The position numbers and the translations under genes are program-made. Positions 48,201 through 58,147 of a stretch of 64,000 nucleotides of DNA are shown here, piece after piece (the stretch's first letter is position 1; the number at the start of each line of letters is the position of its first letter). The notes beneath the pieces are model-generated. The model searched no databases, was not told the origin of the DNA, and was given only the letters and a program-made list of their open reading frames with translations. Source of the DNA: Aphanomyces cochlioides (Eukaryota; Oomycota; Saprolegniomycetes; Saprolegniales; Verrucalvaceae); contig JAHQRK010000009.1 of NCBI GenBank assembly GCA_019828595.1, forward strand, positions 744,001 to 808,000, read 5' to 3'.

Positions 48201-50995
48201 GAATTGAAACATTTTAGGCTGACGAACGACTATCGAGTGGTCAACAGCAAGACAGAGCCGAAAGCGGGCACGATGCCGTTTCAAGCGACAATTACGCAAC
48301 ATCTCAAGGGAATGCAAGCGATGGGAGTGTTCGATGTACCCAAGTGCTTCTGGCAGTTTCCGCTACACGAAGACAGTCGCGACATGCTCTCATTCATGCT
48401 GAACGGATGCGTCTACACACCTGATCGCGTCATGCAAGGCCACGTCGACTTAGCTTTATACGTGCAAGCGACGAGCGAGGAGTGCTACGCTCCTCTGCTG
48501 ATGAAGCACCTGCTTGTTTGGATTGACGACATCCTAGTGTTTGCCAAGAACGCAGAGGGGTATCTCGAAATACTGCACAAGTTTTTTGGATTAGTGGATC
48601 GTCATGGTTTCAAGCTATCGCCGTCGAAGACCGTACTATTCACGAAAGAAGTCAAGTGGTGCGGACGAATACTGAGCGGTGAAGGAGTCAAGCAAGACCC
48701 GGAACGAATCGAACAACTCTGCGCGATCCCATACCCCTCAAACGCTGGCGACCTGCAACAGTTTGTGTGCGCCGCGAATTGGATCCGCGACTCGATTACG
48801 GAATATGCGATGACGGTGGAACCATTACAACAAGCGCTGAACAACGCTCTTGAAGGCAAAACGAAGAAGAAGCGAATCGCCTCGGGCATCAAGATCGAGC
48901 TCACTGAAGGTGAAAAAGCTGCATTCGATGCTGTGAAGTCCAAGATGCGGGCGGTGGTGGACTTGTCGCACCCACGTGCTGACGCCACACTGTGCCTGTT
49001 CACGGATGCCAGCGATCGAGGATGGTCTATTATTGTTACGCAGGTTGACAAGATTGACGAAGAGAAGGCGAAACACGAACATCAGCACGAAATGCTCGTT
49101 TGTCAATCTGGAATGTTTACTGGAGCGCAGAAGTCGTGGTCGGTGATCGAGAAGGAAGCGTACCCTATCGCGCGTGCATGCGAGAAACTCAACTATCTAC
49201 TCATGCGTCCCGACGGCTTTAGGATGTACTGCGATCACAAGAACCTCATCCACATTTTTGCTCCCGGTAAGGAATGGCCTGAACACACGCGAGGCAAGCT
49301 CATGCGTTGGGCTGGAATCATTGGCGGCTATCGTTATACAATCGAGCACATCGACGGCATCCATAACCTATGGGCGGACATGATGAGTCGATGGGGTCAG
49401 CCGGCTATAGGCAAGGCGACCCAGAAGGTCATGGCAACTAGATGGACAAAGAAACGGAAGAACAAGAGTCCAAGACCAGTGCCGAAGCGAAATGTTTTGC
49501 GACCGCTCGATGACGAGAAGTTTGTTTGGCCATGTATTGAAGACATTATCCAAGCTCAAGCGCTACATGCAGCAGCAAGACCGACGCGTGCGCTACGGAC
49601 CTCTGACGACCAACCAGGGGTTGTTGAGGGCCAAATTTGGATCCCAGCAGCGGCCGAAGAATTGATTCAACGCATTTTGGTGGTGGTACACTGTGGAAGC
49701 ATGGGTCATCGTGGACAAGCCGTGCTGGTCAACCATCTCAAGCGATTATTTTGGATCGAGCGGCTGCAAGACCTAGCTGGAACGTTTATCGCTGGATGCC
49801 TTCTATGTCCTCATGTGAAAGGGGGAGAGTGGTGCTCAGACCGTATGCACCGCTTTGGCACGCGAAGCGAAGAAACGAAGGACTACATTTTGACTATCTC
49901 TTTATGGGAAACTCTTTTGGCAGAGCGAAGTACGTATTGGTACTCAAGGACGACTTGACACACTTTTGCGAACTCGTTACATGCGATGCGCCTACAAGTC
50001 AAGTGTGCGTTGATGCGATTGTGAACTGGGCGAAGCGATTCGGAATGCCAAGAGTGTGGATCAGTGACCAAGGAACCCATTTCAAGAACGTGGCTGTGAA
50101 AGCACTGGCCCACAAGTTCAAGGTTCATCATGATTTCACTCTAGCGTATTGTCCCTGGCGCAACGGAACAGTCGAGCGAATGAACCGCGACATACTACAA
50201 GTCATGCGAGTGATGCTGCGCGAATTCCGTTTGACCGACCATCAATGGGACTATCTACTACCGGTGGTGCAAGCGAATCTCAATCAGACGCCAGTGCCAT
50301 TCCTCGCAAACAAGTCGCCTATGGAGTTCTTTACAGGATTGGAACCCACTACACCTTTGGATGCGATTGTACTAGGTCACGATGAAGGACTTCGTGACGT
50401 CGAGCTATCCAGCGTCGATGTCCGAAGCAGCCTCGAAGAACTGCGACTGAGTCTACAAGCGATGCACAAGCAAGTCCTCCAGAAGAACGAAACACATGCA
50501 CAGAAACCAATGGATGCGACTGCGAACGCTGAAGCCTGCAATGTGTGCGAAGGAGACTACGTGCTATGGTCAAGCGTCGACAAGAATCATCATCCGAAGC
50601 TTCTAGTGACATGGCTTGGACCCTATCGAGTGACAGAAGTTGGCGAGTACTCAGTCGAAATCGAACATCTACTCACGAAGGAGCGACGTCAAGCCCATCT
50701 GTCAATTATCAAGCTGTATGCTGAAGAAAGCTTCCAAGTCACGGAAGAAATACTCGAGCACATCTCAGAACAAGGTAGTCTATTGAAGGTTAGCGCTATT
50801 CTGCAGCCCAAGATCGATCGAGACGCTGGCGAGTATGCCCTGTTTGTACGCTGGGAAGGCCTTGAAGACATCGAAGCCTCATGGGAGCTGCTCAGCAAGT
50901 TGATGCGCGAGTGTCCTGCAGTGGTGCGAGCGTATGCAAAGACGATCAAGTCCAAGAAAGCGCGAGAAGACCTTGAGGCTGCGATGGCGAAGTAG
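45284..50995 (+). pseudogene. Gag-pol coding region with two in-frame stops and two frame breaks
   Basis: Gag starts at ATG 45284 and is acidic then basic. Near 46150-46195 the frame changes. The next part has the zinc knuckle CYACQKPGHKSNEC (about 46800-46841) and the protease motif CPDTGADQN. In-frame TGA codons at 47217-47219 and 48123-48125 interrupt it between protease and reverse transcriptase. Reverse transcriptase carries the active site WIDDILVFA (about 48520-48546), followed by RNase H (LFTDASDRGW) and the integrase zinc finger (HCGSMGHRG ... CLLCPH). A second frame change falls at the G5 run 49821-49825. The integrase core continues with catalytic residues in VLKDDLTHF, WISDQGTHF and RNGTVERMNRD. 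A C-terminal chromodomain (YALFVRWEGLEDIEASWE) ends the ORF at 50995. Confidence 0.85.
47478..47765 (+). repeat. Eight tandem 36-bp units coding 12-residue repeats inside pol
   Basis: Between the protease and reverse transcriptase domains the frame holds eight degenerate 12-residue units, for example DDVDTRVSGPRG, HDVGSRMSCSKT and DDVDTRKSGQSS. The core pattern is D-V-x-x-R-x-S. Units alternate between D- and H-starting types, giving a 24-residue higher period. The DNA shows the matching GATGACGTCGATACGCG-type repeats. Confidence 0.8.
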
Positions 50996-51043
50996 CTCAT
51001 GGTTTCAACCAAGCATGTTTCCTAGCGGAGCATGGCTTGGGGG

Positions 51044-51386
51044 TGATGTGTGCGGTGGCGTGGTTCAGCCATGCTCCGCCACGTCACAGGCTTGTTCTTT
51101 GAACAACCGAGTGTCTGCCGCCAGTGAATTGCACGTTGAAGTCACTTCAAGATCAAGACCAAGACTCAACGACCAAGGCTCAGCCGGAAGACTGCCGTAC
51201 GGTCGGTGAGAAGACAATCAAGAGTTCAACAAGTCAAGGAAGAGAAGATGAGAATTAGATCTTAGTCTCAGTTTGTGTTTTGCTAGCTACTGCGCAAGTC
51301 AATCAAGTGCATATTCACGGGAGGCGGCACTCCCCTATCTGTGTGTTTGAGTTGACGAAACGCGGTGGTTTCAGGGAAACAGCACA
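51044..51386 (+). repeat. 3' LTR
   Basis: 343 bp, identical by eye to 44891-45233; preceded by a G-rich polypurine tract and followed by the CGTGT target duplication. Confidence 0.95.
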
Positions 51387-51391
51387 CGTGT

Positions 51392-52320
51392 TCATAAAAC
51401 CTTTCCAGTCAAGGTCTGGTGGGGTCCAGAGGCCACAAAAAGGGCGACTTTGACACTCAACATAGGTGTATTTACGCCTATGTTGGCTCGACGAATGCTT
51501 CGCTCTACGAGGAGAGAGCAGTTCTTCGTGGATCACTTTGACGTTGGCGGAATGGTCATCCGCGTGCAAATTTGCAGAGAGTGTTGCAGAAAACATCGCT
51601 TTGCCTACAGTTCCAGAGCTGATATTTCGTGCATGCACGTTTCAAAACTCGGGATATTCGCGTATCCATATCTCCTGTCGATCGTTTCAATGTTGTCCAT
51701 GTGAGGACACACCCATCCGTGGCTAGCAGGTGAATGTATGAGTGTGTACCGTAGTTGTTCAGTCTTTTTGAAGATCGGAACGTGCGAACACACGACACTA
51801 AAGTACTGTACACTTGGAAGACACGACTCTTGCAACCAGGTGGTCATCCAGCGTCCGTGCAAAAACAGCAAATTGCCTTAATGTAGCTACACTACACGAG
51901 GTAGAGCAGTCCACTCTTGAGCCAAGTTTCTGTAAAGCTGCTTTATGATAGAGTTGAATTATGACTGACGATTCGAACACTTTGACACCGCGAGGGGATA
52001 AAAAGACAGCTCGAGTCGAGTTACTGGCTCGACAAACTCGAAATTCATCTCCTAGTTTGTAGTGTTGATGCGATATTGGAGAATTCACCAACAAGATACG
52101 ATTAGGCCACGAGTCCGCTCGTCATTTTCTTGGACAGCATCTCTGAAGCGTCAAGTTCGACTTTGTTCTCCTCTTATTGAATGAACGGCTTTGGCAAATG
52201 TTTGAATATGACGTTTCAAAATTGTATGAGCTATCGGTATCGTTCGTTCTCTCGCAAAGACGCATATCCACTCAACTTCGGCCCGAATATACCTGCTGAG
52301 CGTGCACAATGCGGCCGATA
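51392..52320. other. Interval between the retrotransposon and membrane-protein copy 3
   Basis: Probably the rest of the region upstream of copy 3, displaced from copy 2 by the retrotransposon. It has a 9-bp perfect inverted repeat (CAACATAGG / CCTATGTTG, about 51459-51486, 10-nt loop). Short ORFs have no recognisable domain. Confidence 0.35.
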
Positions 52321-54310
52321 ATGAACTCGGAATCTCCATCGCATCAGTCGATATCGGTACCTAATTCGACAACACACGACTCTGCAGAGGCTCCAAAATC
52401 ATATTGGGACAGACTCCGGACGACTTTTCTTATTCCATTCGCACTGGTTATGGTCTTATGGATTGTAGTGCTTGTGATCGTCTTCTCGGTTTTCTCCATC
52501 GTGATCAACTTGATCAATACGATATTCTGGATCGTGGTGATCGTCCTTGGCACGATTTGTCAGCTTCGCGAGTGGCTCGGATGGAAGCACGAGAACGAGG
52601 CATTTCAACTGGTGCTTGATATGAAATATCACGATGCTGCGTTCTACCGCGCCAATGCCAAGCGCTTCGACACTCTTTTATCTGAACGCCATGCCGCCGA
52701 TAAAGCCGTTCATGCGTTGGTGAAAGCCCAAATCGAGGAAGTGGCAGAATTGATCCAAGGTGGCAGGACGTTCATCGAAGTAAAAGATACGATGACGCTT
52801 AGCACTGTCGTCGTCTCGACGTTGTTTTACGCCGCCTACTTTATCTACTTTTGGCAGCATCAGTTTGTCCTTGGCAGTGTCAACTCGAAAGTTTATGACG
52901 CCTTGGCTATCATTTTGCCATTTTTACTACAAGAAGAGCTCACGGTCGCGCTTTCCCAAGTTTTGCTGTGGACGACATGGATCACGGCCAACCTTGACTT
53001 TGGCAACCTCCTGGTCAAGTGGATGTTTCTGTGGATCCCTTGCGTCAATCCTGACGACAACTTGGATGAAAGCGACAACCAAGATGGATCTCCAGAGCCC
53101 CCTTCCAAAGTTCAATTGAAAAGGCCAAGGCAGTCCTCCGCCGGCATAAACTTGAATTCGACAACCGCGTCAACTACCTCTGCTCTGGGATAGGTGTTGG
53201 TGCCATTGACATGAACGGCCCTGCCACTTTTATCACGTCGATATGGACACTGTTCTTCTTGATCCAGGGCTACATCGTGGAAACTTATGGCGAAGCAGAC
53301 AATAGCAATCATTTATTCAACTTTGTCGTTGCTGAACGCCACGCAATGGCGTGGGTTTACTGGGCTCTTGATATTTACTCTGGTGTGTTAATCTTGTTTT
53401 GCTTCTTGCCGTTCTTCTGCAAGAGCTCCGAGCAGCAGAAAGAAGAATTTGAATCAGTCGCGTCGAGCTGTGAGACGTATTTGTTCATCAAACACATGAC
53501 GACGCTGCCAGATCGTACGATTGCCGTTCTCACAAAGGCAAACTCAAAGTAACTGTGGCTTACCCCGCAGTGCGGCAGCTACGCCAACAAGCCATCCACC
53601 AACTTGGAACGAATGACGTGTTCTCGTACGCTTTATACGTCTTGGCACTCCACACGTACAATTTCTTCACCGGTCAAGTTGACGGCGTTGCAATCGAAGA
53701 TTTGAAAAAGGGCAACGCGAAACCCAAAATCCAGTCTCAACTTATGCCAATCAACCAGGAAGAGTCTTACTACTGGAATGCATCACTCGGTGATATCGTC
53801 GAATGTGGCAATGTCGACGACGCTCTGCCAACGTTCTTGCTTCGAGTTCCAACGGACGGCGGTGGCCAGAAGGCGACACCACCTTCGGAAATGACACTGT
53901 TTTCTATTCCCATGATGGGAGTCCAGACTTTCGAGGATGTTCTTACAGAGCGCAAAGTCACAGAAATGGGCTCGATTTATGACAACCAATTAGTCCAAGA
54001 AAAGAAGATATTCCTCTGCCAAGATAGATCCCAAGCGGAGTTGGTCTGCATCGGCGTCGAAGTTAAGATCATGGAGGCGTATCCTGTGAGCATGTACATT
54101 GCTGCAGAGCAGGGTGCTAGGTTTGGTCGTGGTTGCGTGTATGTTGTTGCCAATTCGCTTGAATCGGAAATCCAATTGACAACAAAGACTAGCGCAAATC
54201 CTCTTGGATTTAAAGAAGTTGCTGATGAAGACCACCTTCGAGCGTTTGCCATGTGCACGTTGGATATTGATCCCGCAAAAGTTACGAGACCACTGAAAAC
54301 AGCAGATTAA
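52321..54310 (+). pseudogene. Membrane protein copy 3, broken by two one-base losses
   Basis: Same family as the intact copy at 40201-42234, starting MNSESPSHQSISVPN (an ATG at 52309 adds four residues). The first frame runs through the four N-terminal hydrophobic segments to about 53113. A base is missing there in a CAATTGAAAAGG context, and the homologous frame resumes with KAKAVLRRHKLEFDNRV-type sequence. At about 53549 a second loss creates TAA at 53550-53552, after which homology continues in the next frame from VAYPAVRQLRQQAI to the stop at 54310 (DPAKVTRPLKTAD). No introns fit these breaks. Upstream parts are well conserved, so decay is recent, or two base calls are wrong. Confidence 0.68.
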
Positions 54311-54640
54311 ATACCAAAGCCTTGAATTTTCGCGACCTTAATGGTTGTTAGTGCGCTTGGAGGGAACTCCTCATCAATGTTTGTTTTGTCATCATGTCCT
54401 GCAAAATTACGTGGCAACACCTTTGGAATTACTCTTTAATACGTAAGCAAGGGGCTATCGATACTAGAGCAATTCAGCGACGGTCAACCCCCTGAAGGGC
54501 TCTAGCTACATCACTCTTGCTGGTTTGTTTGATATTCCAGCAGTTTGAGCCTGGAGGTATATTCGCTTTCTGGTGGCAGTCATATCAACTTCGCATCCAT
54601 CTCGCCGCCTCTTAGCATTTAGATGAGGCTGCCTCACTTA
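54311..54640. other. Intergenic interval, no supported gene
   Basis: 3' flank of membrane-protein copy 3. Nothing recognisable before the putative Harbinger-like remnant. Confidence 0.35.
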
Positions 54641-54860
54641 GGGCATTTCTAACGGGGTGTCCCCATCCCAATCCCAATGGCCGAAATAGGGACAAGGACG
54701 AGACTCCTTGCTGTCCTCATCCTCACATTTGCTTACAACGTCCCTATGCCGACTGAACATGGGGACGATACCCTATAATAGAACATTTTGATTGGCTTGT
54801 CCCAAGCATATATCGAGCGATTATTGGGCGATCCCTTTCGCATTTGAGGATTTTCTTGCG

Positions 54861-55259
54861 ATGGGGCAAGGCGTTAAGTGGGTCGAAGAAGACGACAAAG
54901 CTCTGTGCACAGCGTGGCTGCGAGCCACTGAAAACACAGCCCGTGGTTCGGACCAGCCTTCAAGCGATTTCTGGGATGCAATTTTTGTCGGATTCCATGC
55001 TCAATCAAGACCACCTCGTACTCGAAAGGCACTACGAAATCGTTGGAGCTGTTTCAGCCATGATGTCAGCAAGTTTGTGGGCATCTACTGTCAAGCCGAA
55101 AGGAACAGGAGAAGCGGTTGCTCCCTCGATGACATCATGGCTGATGCAGCAATGATATATTCCGACCGCTACAGCCGTCCGTTTGACTGGGTTCCCACAT
55201 TGCATAGAGAGGACTATGGTTGCAATTTCGTCGTCCATATCATCATACTCTTCGCTTGA
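54861..55259 (+). CDS. Myb/SANT-like protein of the kind encoded by PIF/Harbinger elements
   Basis: 132 residues from ATG 54861. Pattern: KWVEEDDKALCTAWLRATENT, SDFWDAIFVGF, RTRKALRNRWSCFSHDVSKF and RNRRSGCSLDDIMADA. This matches the trihelix/NAM-associated proteins of plants and the Myb-like second protein of Harbinger transposons (Trp-spaced helices, RWS core, then a helix with a Phe-Gly-like turn). It normally binds DNA and helps the transposase. The frame ends abruptly after the third helix, so it may be truncated. Confidence 0.5.
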   Translation: MGQGVKWVEEDDKALCTAWLRATENTARGSDQPSSDFWDAIFVGFHAQSRPPRTRKALRNRWSCFSHDVSKFVGIYCQAERNRRSGCSLDDIMADAAMIYSDRYSRPFDWVPTLHREDYGCNFVVHIIILFA

Positions 55260-55349
55260 AGAGGAGGAATTGTCCGAAAACGGACCCACGTCAAGGTTGA
55301 CACTCGTTTGAGTGTCGTAAGATCCAACCAACGCATCGCCGGAATTCAT
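55032..55349 (-). pseudogene. Possible transposase N-terminal fragment (Harbinger-like)
   Basis: A 105-codon minus-strand ORF overlapping the Myb-like ORF. Its start (MNSGDALVGSY ... FSDNSSSSSEEYDDMDDEI) is acidic and Ser-rich, like the N-termini of many Harbinger transposases. The second half lies antisense to the Myb-like ORF and is not conserved-looking. Probably only the first 50 codons are a genuine remnant. Confidence 0.25.
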
Positions 55350-55543
55350 GAGTCAGTCTCAAACAACACTTCTGTTGGGGACGCACCGATAGCTCGAGCG
55401 TCTTTCCACAAGCGTCCCAAAGAACAAATGGAAATTTTCTGGCCAATCAAACTGCCAAGTCTAGATTAGACCAAATGTGGGGAGACATGAGCTTGGAATG
55501 CAGATTTAAAAATTGAAATGTCTTTCAAAATGTTAGCAATAGC

Positions 55544-56422
55544 TTAGAGATTTATCGTCAACGCAAGAGCGACGAACGAGGCGGCTACAGAGAGCCAAGC
55601 TGACGTTGCAGATGATTTTGGTGTTGTGGTTGGAGCTGGAGTCACTTTTGCACTGATCGTCGAAGATGGAGATGCATCTTGACCCTCAGAAGTTGCTGGA
55701 GTTGAGTCTGGCGCAGAAGTTGTATTGGCGTCAGGACTGGCAGTCGATCCTGCGCTTGTTGTCGGTGCTGGATTTGATGTCGGTCCAGCAGTAGAGGTAC
55801 CGGTAGACGTAGACGAAGGTTGTGACGTTGGAGTTTTTGACGACGGCTGTGCGGTTGAGGTTGATGATGGGGACGCCGTAGACGAAGGAGATGATGTGGT
55901 CGTGGATGGAGATACCGTTGTCGAGTTTGTGTCATTTGAGCATTGGGTGGTGGTAATGAGCGTATTTCCTTGAGAATCGAGGCAGCAATACTGTGGGGCT
56001 CCCGACAGAGAGGCTCCAACATAGAGGAAGTACGCCGTGCCGTAGCAGCATCCCATGTGATTAGGATTGATAATGCAAGCAGTGACAACACCAGACCGAT
56101 CCTTGCATTCGATTTGTGATGTGGGGCAGGTCAATCCAAGTGGTGTCGTCGATGGAGCAGGAGTCGTTTCACATGGAGTTTGGGTGATCAATGGGTTGCC
56201 AGCGTCGTCTTTGCAGCAATATTGAGCAGGAAGTGACGAGGATGCACCAACATGGAAGAAGTATGGCACACCATAACAGCATCCTTGATGGTTTGGGTTC
56301 GAGATGCACGACGCGACCGTTCCATTTGGTGCTTTGCATTCAAGTTCCGTCGACGAGCAGGTCGTTCCATCAGCTGCAGCCACAGCAAGCAGTGCGGCCA
56401 AGAAACCAAGTTGCATGGTCAA
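55544..56422 (-). CDS. Secreted Cys-rich protein with mucin-like region and probable GPI anchor
   Basis: 292 residues, single exon. Order: signal peptide (MTMQLGFLAALLAVAAADG); two tandem Cys-rich units of about 65-70 residues; a Ser/Thr/Pro-rich stalk of about 110 residues; and a C-terminal hydrophobic tail (WLSVAASFVALALTINL) after a Ser/Ala site, typical of GPI attachment. Each unit has eight cysteines in the same pattern, with CxxNPNHxGCCYG and QYCC, then a closing Cys after PLITQTPC or LITTTQC. The plan is that of oomycete cell-surface or wall proteins. An adhesive role is possible but not shown by sequence. No known effector motif such as RxLR is present. Confidence 0.8.
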   Translation of the reverse strand: MTMQLGFLAALLAVAAADGTTCSSTELECKAPNGTVASCISNPNHQGCCYGVPYFFHVGASSSLPAQYCCKDDAGNPLITQTPCETTPAPSTTPLGLTCPTSQIECKDRSGVVTACIINPNHMGCCYGTAYFLYVGASLSGAPQYCCLDSQGNTLITTTQCSNDTNSTTVSPSTTTSSPSSTASPSSTSTAQPSSKTPTSQPSSTSTGTSTAGPTSNPAPTTSAGSTASPDANTTSAPDSTPATSEGQDASPSSTISAKVTPAPTTTPKSSATSAWLSVAASFVALALTINL

Positions 56423-58147
56423 TAGAGGGAAAATTCAAGAATGACAATTTCATGCGGCTCGCATCCATCCGACGCAACTCTGTGTCGCATCCAAAATTTC
56501 ATTTAGGTGTAAGTTATTCACCAAGAAATTTCATCTTAAATGAAAATCCTTGATGACAACCGAGGATGATGTCCTAGCGACATAGTTATGCTCCCAAGCG
56601 CATCGCTTATCTCGTCATCTAGTCAAAGCTATTCTTGGCCGTCAGCAGAGTCTTAGATATAAAACTCGTACGATGCATTTGGCTCGTTTACTCGAGGATG
56701 TCCCCGATGAATGTATCAAGTGGACTTACTCTACAAAGCATGCAACTCCTTGCAGCACGTCTCGAAACTTGAACGCGGATTGTTGTCGCCGTCCAAATTT
56801 TACACAAGTTCACAAGATGATAGCGACTTTGTGATGCTCAACGTCTATGTACATACCACAGAACGATCTCCAAGACTCCTCCAAGCACAAGTTTGATCAC
56901 AAAAGTCGACTTGACATGTCAGTTCTATGTTCTATCATCCATCACAGTCACCGAGGAAACAAGTACGAAGCACAGTCGAGTTGGAGTGTAATCGACGATG
57001 TGATTTGTTTGCTTGAAATGCATGGTAGATATTCACGGTATGCTGGACTAGTGTACGCCGCCGACGAGAGAGTCAGTAATCTCCTCGTCGCGACACCCGC
57101 ACGCCGCCCGTCTCTTGAGTTTGTGAAAGCTATTGCTGCGTGATGAATTCTGTTCAACTGTGCAATAGTGAAATTTTCACCGCACGGCATTTCTTGAGTC
57201 TCTAATCTTGTCACCAACGGCATTCAGCAGCTCTGGTTTTGGTGCAAGTGAATCTGGAAAGTGAGTTTGAAAATTCGGCAAATACTGCGAAACACTATAC
57301 TATATACAAATATATAATCAAACAATTATATATTAAAGGTTTTAAATGAATTTTAGATTCTTTAAATGAATATATTGCTACAGATCATATCTTTAATGTG
57401 TATGTGAAAATACAGTATCAAATGCAGCTGGTTGAAAGTTGATGTGTCGAAAATCGTAGTGTTGCATGTCAATGCCCCAACAGACAACCATATCAAAGTT
57501 TATGGAACGGCAAGGTGCATTTGTCAAACTGATAGTCTTCACAACGAGCGATGGAAAATCCTTGGATGCAAAAAAATCCTACTGCTTTGTTTTTGCCAAA
57601 AGCGAATGCGTATCATGAAGGACGCAACATATTTCTCTTCTCTGTGGGGAAAAGTTGCAATCGAGCTCGGGGAAATATGTACCGTTAAATATTTTCCGTC
57701 ACGCTATATATGCCCTCATAAAAGCCCTGAGAGCAAATATCAACACTGGATGAGCAAGGCGATAAAGTGTAGCAAGACAGTAGCGGGGTCTATTTGTTGT
57801 GGTGCAATTGCCTCACCGGCGATTACGACGCTTTAACTTCCTATCGCCAAAAATTCTTGCAGATCTCATGCGCCAATTATTTGACAGCCATTCTGTTCGA
57901 GTTTGGATAGTTCATTGCAAATTGAGCTTCATTTGTACAGCGATCATATCGCATATGAAAGCGCATGGGGCAATTCTAAGATCGTCTGGATTTTTGGATC
58001 AATCGCAACAAGATATTCCTGTATCGCTCTGGCAGCATGTCGGAAATTTTTATCGGCTCCCCAAACGAGATCAACTCGGATGGATTTGCTGTAATGCGTT
58101 CAAGGCGATTCGTTCGAAGCGCATTTAGGAATCCATCGAATGAAATG
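56423..58147. other. Long interval without a supported gene
   Basis: About 1.7 kb between the Cys-rich surface protein and the first 7TM-RGS gene. Plus-strand ORFs of 98-134 codons (56847-57143, 57432-57836, 57799-58128) lack domains and show Cys/Ile-rich random-like composition. 57290-57380 is very AT-rich. I see no RNA gene. Confidence 0.35.

Larger units (their letters stand above)
44891..51386 (+). mobile_element. Chromoviral Ty3/Gypsy LTR retrotransposon, 6,496 bp, very recent insertion
   Basis: Two 343-bp LTRs (44891-45233 and 51044-51386), starting TG and ending CA, read as identical. The insertion is flanked by a 5-bp target duplication CGTGT at 44886-44890 and 51387-51391. A G-rich polypurine tract (CTTGGGGG) directly precedes the 3' LTR. 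Internal order is gag, zinc knuckle, protease, reverse transcriptase, RNase H, integrase, chromodomain. It inserted in the shared upstream region of two divergent membrane-protein pseudogenes. Confidence 0.95.
54641..55505. mobile_element. Possible PIF/Harbinger-type remnant
   Basis: A Myb/SANT-like ORF on the plus strand and an acidic N-terminal-like ORF on the minus strand face each other within 900 bp. Weak inverted ends can be seen: GCATTTCTAA...TGTCCCCA near 54643-54666 and, inverted, a GCATTCCAAG...CCCCA-like sequence near 55477-55501. TTA lies beside each end (54638-54640 and about 55505-55507), as expected for Harbinger insertions. The end match is imperfect, so boundaries and class are tentative. 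Confidence 0.35.

Noticed and set aside
57432..58128. Two overlapping plus-strand ORFs of 134 and 109 codons
   Set aside because: No domain, Cys/Ile-rich random-like composition, no splice partner.
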